Of a DNA stretch of 9,796 bases, positions 5,546 to 9,796 are shown one piece after another. A program made the position numbers and the translations under genes. The first letter of the stretch is position 1, and each line of letters begins with the position of its first letter. The DNA lies in assembly GCA_040380755.1 (NCBI GenBank), contig JBEIIL010000132.1, positions 1-9,796 on the forward strand. The letters run 5' to 3'. Below the pieces are notes generated by a model. That model had not been told where the DNA came from, searched no databases, and was given only the letters and a program-made list of their open reading frames with translations. This DNA comes from Alsobacter sp040380755 (GTDB taxonomy: Bacteria; Pseudomonadota; Alphaproteobacteria; Rhizobiales; Beijerinckiaceae).

Positions 5546-6214
5546 TCAGCAGGGCTTTCCATCGTCGAAGAAGACGCGTTCGCGGGCGTAGAACGACACC
5601 ATCGTCCCTTCCGGGCCGCCAGCGAGGGACGCGGCATCACGGTGAAAGGCGTCATGGGCGAGGGCCCCTGGTGAGGTGACCCAGATCTCGTGCACCTGCG
5701 CAATGTCAGGTCCGGAGACCGTTCGGGCACCGGGCAACCGCATCGACCCTTGGACAACATGGTTGATCCGATGTCCGGCGACGACTGCGGACGGCACAGC
5801 GAGGCCTGCGCCCCCGACGGTGCGTCCGCGCGGTACGATCACGACCAACTTGACCGATCCGCTGCCCGGCCTGCGGATCTCCTCGACCGCGGTCATCGAG
5901 ACCGTTGCGTCCATGTCAATGAAGTTCAGCTCGTCCGGGCGAACATGGTCGCGGTAGGTGCTGCTCAGGCCGTAGTCGTCTTCGTTGGCGCCCGGCAGCC
6001 AGAACATGGCCATGCCGCCGAAGGACGGCGGTTCGCCGAGCGGACCCGGGCCCACGATGTGGTTCTGCACATAGCGGTGGCGCCAGCGGCCGTAGTCCGG
6101 CGCGGACGACACCACGGGACCGTGGATCGTCTCCCAGTGCAACAGGAATGCCTCGCGCGTGAGATCCGCGCGAGGCATCAGGAATGCGATCTTCTTGTAG
6201 ACGGGCTGGTTCAC
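5546..6214 (-). CDS. EthD-domain protein, tandem ferredoxin-like domains
   Basis: Of the 222 residues, 7-112 form an EthD domain. KKIAFLMPRADLTREAFLLHW is the first strand and helix, and ETIHGPVV carries the typical HW..xHGP motif. RYVQNHI and a final helix through STYRDHVRPDELNFID follow. Residues 120-217 look like a second, more diverged copy (VKLVVIVPRG at its start; VHEIWVTSPGALAHDAFHRD). EthD domains are dimeric alpha/beta barrel proteins, found as accessories to degradation pathways such as ether breakdown; no reaction can be assigned here. The start is a GTG with no clear Shine-Dalgarno sequence, and a stop in the same frame lies two codons upstream. The GTG overlaps a TGA in another frame (GTGA), suggesting the gene was once translationally coupled to an upstream gene now lost. 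Confidence 0.82.
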   Translation of the reverse strand: MNQPVYKKIAFLMPRADLTREAFLLHWETIHGPVVSSAPDYGRWRHRYVQNHIVGPGPLGEPPSFGGMAMFWLPGANEDDYGLSSTYRDHVRPDELNFIDMDATVSMTAVEEIRRPGSGSVKLVVIVPRGRTVGGAGLAVPSAVVAGHRINHVVQGSMRLPGARTVSGPDIAQVHEIWVTSPGALAHDAFHRDAASLAGGPEGTMVSFYARERVFFDDGKPC

Positions 6215-6288
6215 GTGTCAGCCACGATCAACGAAATCATCTTGATGTTGTCGTCCTTGATATCATTGGCATTAATGACGACGGCAGG
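6211..6288 (-). pseudogene. Possible 3' remnant of a gene once upstream of the EthD gene
   Basis: Upstream of the EthD start, a minus-strand frame reads PAVVINANDIKDDNIKM, then ISLIVADT, and ends at a TGA that overlaps the EthD GTG by the classic GTGA arrangement. Codon choice (AAG, GAC, AAC, ATC, GTG) is gene-like for about 25 codons and then degrades. I do not recognise the protein. The simplest reading is that an operon partner was lost by deletion or insertion and only its last codons survive. The stretch is short, so chance cannot be excluded. Confidence 0.35.
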
Positions 6289-6677
6289 ACACCTCGAAAT
6301 ACCTCCCCAAATCGGTGGTTGTAAATTAGCCCCGACGCGTGACCCCTTTCGGCGTCCAGCAACGAGCCTGCGACTCGCGCCGATTGCGTTTTACTCTCAG
6401 TGTCTTACTGGCAACAGGCTGGGGTCGGCCTTCGGCGATAACCGGGGGTTAAATGGTGCGCCGGTTCACACCTGCCAACCACCACCGGTGCGAGTGCCGC
6501 CACCACGAGCCCTGGCAGTCCTGCGGCCACCGCCTGCGGGGCGAAGTCGCTCCCGGAAGCCCCCATCAGCGTGCCGTGAACACTCCAGGCGAGCGGTAAG
6601 TACGGCCGTGTGAACGCCCGCGAGCCCCTCCCCACACCACCGCCGCACGACACCTTGATCAGCCGTTCGACGGCAGT

Positions 6678-6778
6678 TGGACGGCAATCTGGACGGCCTG
6701 GACGGCTCCGGGCAACGAGCCGTCCACCGTAACCCATTGAAATGAAATCGTTTGGACGGCTTGGGCAGCTTGGACGGC
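6678..6778 (+). repeat. TGGACGGC repeat cluster
   Basis: The 8-mer TGGACGGC occurs five times on the plus strand, at 6678, 6690, 6699, 6753 and 6771. It occurs once inverted, at 6719-6726. A one-mismatch copy lies at 6667. The distances between the five direct copies (12, 9, 54 and 18) are all multiples of three, as if they arose within a coding sequence. Read in phase they give LDG on this strand or PSK/PSR/PSN on the other. No intact gene now covers them. Confidence 0.7.
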
Positions 6779-6844
6779 ACATCTTTTTTTCTAGAGAAAA
6801 ATATTGGAGCGGAGACAGTCCAGCCCCGTCCGGATGCGCCCGTT

Positions 6845-6874
6845 GGTGACACCCCGTGTCACCACTGTGTCACC
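6845..6874. repeat. Three GTGTCACC boxes at exact 11-bp spacing
   Basis: The octamer occurs inverted at 6845-6852 (GGTGACAC) and direct at 6856-6863 and 6867-6874. Each copy is separated by a 3-bp spacer. The first two form a perfect inverted repeat with 8-bp arms. Start-to-start distance is 11 bp, about one helical turn, so all boxes face the same side of the DNA. This looks like a protein-binding site, either an operator or iterons, but no regulator or replication gene is adjacent. Confidence 0.65.
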
Positions 6875-7254
6875 AGAAAGGCCGAATATGACAGTCTAAG
6901 AAAGGACAGACAGGGTCATTCACCATTTCATATAGCCAAAACTGATCAATGGCTTAGGGACAAAAATGGACATCCCGTTGTATGATAGTAAATTCCACAA
7001 ATGAGATTGTGGATCTAGACATCCCCCTTTCAAGCCGGGGCAGCTGTACCACCGGACTTGTCCAACCTGCGTTTCCGCCGCCCGAGCCGGCCCGCATCAA
7101 GGTGGATCGCGCTGCCATGAAGAACGGGGCGTCATCCCGAGTCGACCTGCCGGACATCTGGAACCGGGGGATTAAACACCACTTGGCGTGATGGGTCATG
7201 GATCTTTAGCGGTTATCGTGCATTATTGCCGCGATTAGGCGTTGGTGTATCGGG

Positions 7255-7458
7255 ATGAAGCGTTCCATCATTCCTCTGTTGCTGAAGTGCGCGGCTGCGG
7301 CGTTCGCGCTGACGCCGGTCGTTCTGTGGCTGGCAATGCCGCAGACGCCAAGCCAGGCGCGAGGCCCCCTGTCGGTTGACGCGGCTCCGGCCCAGACGCG
7401 ATCTGTGCGCGTGATCCTCAGCGGGCCAGGCACCGCGCCTCCGTCCGAAGGCCGCTGA
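7255..7458 (+). CDS. Possible small exported or membrane peptide, 67 aa
   Basis: The protein starts MKRSIIPLLLKCAAAAFALT, with a hydrophobic stretch to about residue 28 (VVLWLAM) and then PQTPSQARG. This is either a signal peptide with cleavage near SQA or a single membrane anchor. The remainder, about 32 residues, is Pro/Ala/Ser-rich with no recognised motif. Third positions are largely G or C. Ribosome-binding support is poor: only CGGG directly before the ATG. It lies upstream of the Spy-like gene in the same direction, 195 bp away, so it may or may not share a transcript. I recognise no family, and it could be a spurious frame. Confidence 0.4.
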   Translation: MKRSIIPLLLKCAAAAFALTPVVLWLAMPQTPSQARGPLSVDAAPAQTRSVRVILSGPGTAPPSEGR

Positions 7459-7653
7459 TCGGGTCCTGATCCGGCGCACGCGGCGGAGCAGCCTTGGCTG
7501 ACCACCGCTTTGCAAAGACGACGGTCGGTCGATGTTTCCTGTCGCGAGGCCGCCTTACCGGATTGTCATGTGGCCGCCAGACTGCGGAGAGGCGCGACAC
7601 TGTTGAATGAGGTTGTCGGCCTGCAGTGCCGATGCCAACACGGAGACGACGCG

Positions 7654-8193
7654 ATGACCGTCCGCAAGTCCACCAGCCTGGCCATCCTGGCCTTTGCCGC
7701 CCTCGCCACCGCCGGCACCGGCGCCGCCCTCGCGCAGGGTATGGGCATGGGCCGCGGCGGCCCCGGGCCGCTGTGCCGCAGCCAGGAGAGCTTCGTGCCG
7801 CGCATCGCGGCCCGGCTCGAGACGACGGTGCGCCCCACCGACGGCCAGAAGGCCGAATTCGAGGCCCTGAAGCAGGCCCTGACCAAGGCCGAGGCGACCC
7901 TGAAGGCGTCCTGCCCGACCGAGACCGAGACTGCCAACCAGACCCCGCCGGCCCGTCTGGCGCTGGCCGAGAAGCGCATGGCCGCAGGCCTGGAGGCGCT
8001 GCGCACCGTGCGCCCGGCCGTCGACACGCTCTATGCCAAGCTCGACGACAAGCAGCGCGATGCGCTGCGCTGGATGCCGCGCGGCCCGATGTTCGCCGGC
8101 ATGATGATGGGCGGACATGGCCATGGCGAAGGCCGCGGCGGCGGCGACTGGCACGGCGGCCCGCGCCACCGCGGCGACGCACCTCGGCCGTGA
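7654..8193 (+). CDS. Spy/CpxP-like (LTXXQ motif) periplasmic protein
   Basis: The product is 179 aa. A Sec signal peptide (MTVRKSTSLAILAFAALATA, cleavage at ALA near residue 26) exports it to the periplasm. A glycine/methionine-rich linker GMGMGRGGPG follows. Residues 45-140 are helical and charged. LRPTDGQK-like sequence (V-R-P-T-D-G-Q-K) and KLDDKQRDAL are the two LTXXQ-type motifs that mark Spy-family proteins; in E. coli, Spy is a periplasmic chaperone. The tail is unusual: after WMPRGPMF it runs AGMMMGGHGHGEGRGGGDWH and on to HRGDAPRP, rich in Gly, His and Met. That could bind metal, which is only a suggestion. The ATG at 7654 is taken because GGAG (7642-7645) is 8 nt upstream and the signal peptide starts there; the frame is open further upstream without protein-like content. 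Confidence 0.82.
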   Translation: MTVRKSTSLAILAFAALATAGTGAALAQGMGMGRGGPGPLCRSQESFVPRIAARLETTVRPTDGQKAEFEALKQALTKAEATLKASCPTETETANQTPPARLALAEKRMAAGLEALRTVRPAVDTLYAKLDDKQRDALRWMPRGPMFAGMMMGGHGHGEGRGGGDWHGGPRHRGDAPRP

Positions 8194-8210
8194 ACCGAGA
8201 CTGACGCACG

Positions 8211-8242
8211 CGCACCGGCCGGGGGCGGCTCCGGCCGGTGCG
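8211..8242. terminator. Strong GC hairpin between convergent genes
   Basis: Positions 8211-8222 and 8231-8242 are perfectly complementary: a 12-bp stem with core GCACCGGCCGG and an 8-nt loop. It lies 17 bp after the Spy-like stop and 9 bp after the convergent HNH stop, the right place for a shared bidirectional terminator. Neither strand has a T-run after the stem, so intrinsic termination may be weak or Rho-assisted. Confidence 0.6.
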
Positions 8243-8251
8243 GGCGCGAGG

Positions 8252-9178
8252 CTATTGCTTGAAGCAATTCTCCCGATGCCACTGCAGGAAGCGTGGATGA
8301 GGGCGGTCTATGGCGCGATGCGGCGGGATGGCGAACCCTGTCCTGTTGATGAAGGCACGAACACCGTCAGGGTCGTTTGCCTGCCGCGACATCAAGATCT
8401 GGAGATCGTCCCCAAGGCTGATCAGACCCCGGTCGAACATCCAGTGTGCCGTGCTCGATAGGCCAATGCCGTTATGGACGGTATCGGGCCCATTCTTCTC
8501 AACGGGTCGGATGTGAGCAGCATTTACTTCGGCGCGCCCGCCACCATTGATCAGTTTCAGTCCGGAGATCGCGCAGCGCTCACCATACGCCCGCAGCACG
8601 ATGCGTCTGAAAACGCGATCTCGGACGGCCCGGGACGTTAATTGAAGCACCCGGTTGCGTTCTTGCTCGAAGACGTACAATGCCTGTTCTTCCGCAAGGC
8701 CCGGTATTGGCAGTGGGTCGTCTACGCGAGGCAGAACCGGATCTCGATCGTCCAATCCCCGCTCCAAGATGCGATTGAAGTCAGCGACGGATATCGGCCT
8801 GACTGCTGCCTGGGCACGCCCGGATATCTTGCCGTCACTATTCAGTAGACCCTGTTCAACAGGCCCGTCTTCGCTCTTGAATCCGACCGGAGAAAAGAAC
8901 GGGAGATACGAACTCGGTTCAATCAAAGCGAGATACATTCCGGACGCCACGGGATCCGGAATGATCTGCTGAACGCGAGCGATTGCAAAATAGCCTTTGG
9001 ACTGTTTAATTTTAGTGGGCTCAAGATAGACAATCCAATTGCCAACGCTTTGTTGAGCCCGACCGAGATATTGCTTCGGGAATTGATATTGCACCGTCGG
9101 ATCGTCGTCATAGATCGAATCCGACCGATGCATGAAGACGCAATGCCCCGATGGCGCTTCCCTGATCGTTTCCACCAT
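8252..9178 (-). CDS. HNH endonuclease with an N-terminal PUA-like domain
   Basis: This 308-aa protein resembles the COG3440-type predicted restriction endonucleases. Residues 12-130 (CVFMHRSDSIYDDDPTVQYQ, FPKQYL, VGNWIVYLEP, GYFAIARVQQI) look like an EVE/PUA-type or related modified-base reader; that assignment is inferred. The HNH nuclease (HNH_2-like) spans about 185-260, with CAISGLKL, H222 in AAHIRPV, N236 in HNGIGL and H245 in AHWMFDRGL. All three catalytic positions are present, so it is likely active. In this class of proteins the job is thought to be DNA restriction, possibly of modified DNA. It starts 13 bp after the frmA stop and is probably co-transcribed with it. The ATG at 9178 has a purine-rich stretch (GGGCGGGG) upstream. 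Codon use is visibly less G/C-rich than in frmA, which suggests transfer. Confidence 0.82.
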   Translation of the reverse strand: MVETIREAPSGHCVFMHRSDSIYDDDPTVQYQFPKQYLGRAQQSVGNWIVYLEPTKIKQSKGYFAIARVQQIIPDPVASGMYLALIEPSSYLPFFSPVGFKSEDGPVEQGLLNSDGKISGRAQAAVRPISVADFNRILERGLDDRDPVLPRVDDPLPIPGLAEEQALYVFEQERNRVLQLTSRAVRDRVFRRIVLRAYGERCAISGLKLINGGGRAEVNAAHIRPVEKNGPDTVHNGIGLSSTAHWMFDRGLISLGDDLQILMSRQANDPDGVRAFINRTGFAIPPHRAIDRPHPRFLQWHRENCFKQ

Positions 9179-9191
9179 CGCTGCCCCGCCC

Positions 9192-9796
<605 letters not shown>

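Larger units (their letters stand above)
6320..7254. other. Gene-poor accessory stretch, probable mobile-element debris
   Basis: There is no convincing gene in this roughly 0.9-kb stretch. The longest open frames are low-complexity, rich in Arg, Pro and Gly. The left part (6320-6350) has the look of an IS21-family end, TGTAAATTAGCCCC followed by GTGACCCC. Repeat clusters lie at 6678-6778 and 6845-6874. Positions 6780-7020 are clearly richer in A/T than the flanking genes. One frame, 6982-7191, could encode 69 residues (MIVNSTNEIVDLDIPLSSRG at its start) but has no ribosome-binding site. I do not accept it as a gene. Confidence 0.5.

Noticed and set aside
5690..6613. A 307-codon plus-strand frame across the EthD gene and its upstream region
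   Set aside because: It is mostly antisense to the EthD gene and then runs through repeat-poor random-looking sequence. It has no motifs and no ribosome-binding site.
6405..6852. Two overlapping minus-strand frames of about 125 residues over the TGGACGGC cluster
   Set aside because: They are Arg/Pro/Gly-rich without motif or ribosome-binding site. At best they are remnants of a lost gene, so I recorded the repeats instead.
6845..6874. A CRISPR array
   Set aside because: The repeats are only 8 bp with 3-bp spacers, far too short. No cas gene is present.
6752..6985. A 77-residue plus-strand frame (TTG start) through the GTGTCACC boxes, with a CHHC-like segment
   Set aside because: The cysteine/histidine run comes from the repeated GTGTCACC boxes, not from a zinc motif. 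The start is a TTG inside a repeat with no ribosome-binding site.
7418..8215. Minus-strand frames of 150-265 residues over the Spy-like gene
   Set aside because: They are shadows of a well-supported gene and their translations are mostly Arg, Ala and Ser.
8254..8268. ATTGCTTGAAGCAAT near-palindrome at the 3' end of the HNH gene
   Set aside because: It has a single central base, cannot form a hairpin loop without losing pairs, and is within the last codons of the gene. It is probably chance.

Overview
The window is high-GC DNA with strongly G/C-ending codons. It fits an alphaproteobacterium, probably of the Hyphomicrobiales, though the genus cannot be fixed from sequence alone. The supports are a class III alcohol dehydrogenase, a Spy/LTXXQ-type periplasmic protein, a DUF3018-type MazE-like antitoxin, a Phd/PIN pair and a decayed DUF1778/GNAT locus. 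Recognisable housekeeping-type genes alternate with accessory, partly decayed DNA.

Layout. Positions 1-700 are a graveyard. A Fic-family gene keeps only its N-terminal DUF4172-like part. It is joined, in another frame, to the C-terminal end of a DUF1778 (TacA-type) antitoxin, whose stop overlaps the ATG of a GNAT-toxin start that dies after a few codons. Next is a 400-aa secreted protein of unknown function (770-1972, minus) with two hairpins behind it, and a small unrecognised ORF (2093-2281, plus). Two apparently intact toxin-antitoxin operons follow on the minus strand. One is a MazE-like/MazF-like pair (2858 to 2297), the other a Phd-like antitoxin with a PIN (VapC) toxin (3717 to 3065). 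Each has a perfect 12-bp palindrome just upstream of the antitoxin start.

A roughly 400-bp hairpin-rich spacer leads to an M24 (Xaa-Pro) metallopeptidase (4140-5351, plus), which converges on an EthD-domain protein (5546-6214, minus). The EthD gene starts in a GTGA overlap with what looks like the last codons of a lost upstream gene. From about 6300 to 7250 there is no convincing gene. This stretch has IS21-like end sequences, an in-phase TGGACGGC repeat cluster, three GTGTCACC boxes at exact 11-bp spacing and a patch of lower GC, and I read it as mobile-element debris. A small possible secreted peptide (7255-7458) and a Spy-like periplasmic protein (7654-8193) follow. A strong GC hairpin separates the Spy gene from a convergent HNH endonuclease (8252-9178, minus). 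The HNH gene lies 13 bp behind the stop of frmA, which runs off the window's right edge.

How it fits together. The intact TA pairs are self-contained, autoregulated two-gene operons in a region that has accumulated several toxin loci, two of them now dead. The HNH gene probably rides on frmA transcription. The peptidase, EthD, Spy and secreted proteins look like independent transcription units. I found no convincing wholly new multi-gene system. The best leads are the paired TA operators, the scar joining two TA-associated loci, the 11-bp-phased boxes and the PUA-like/HNH nuclease behind frmA.
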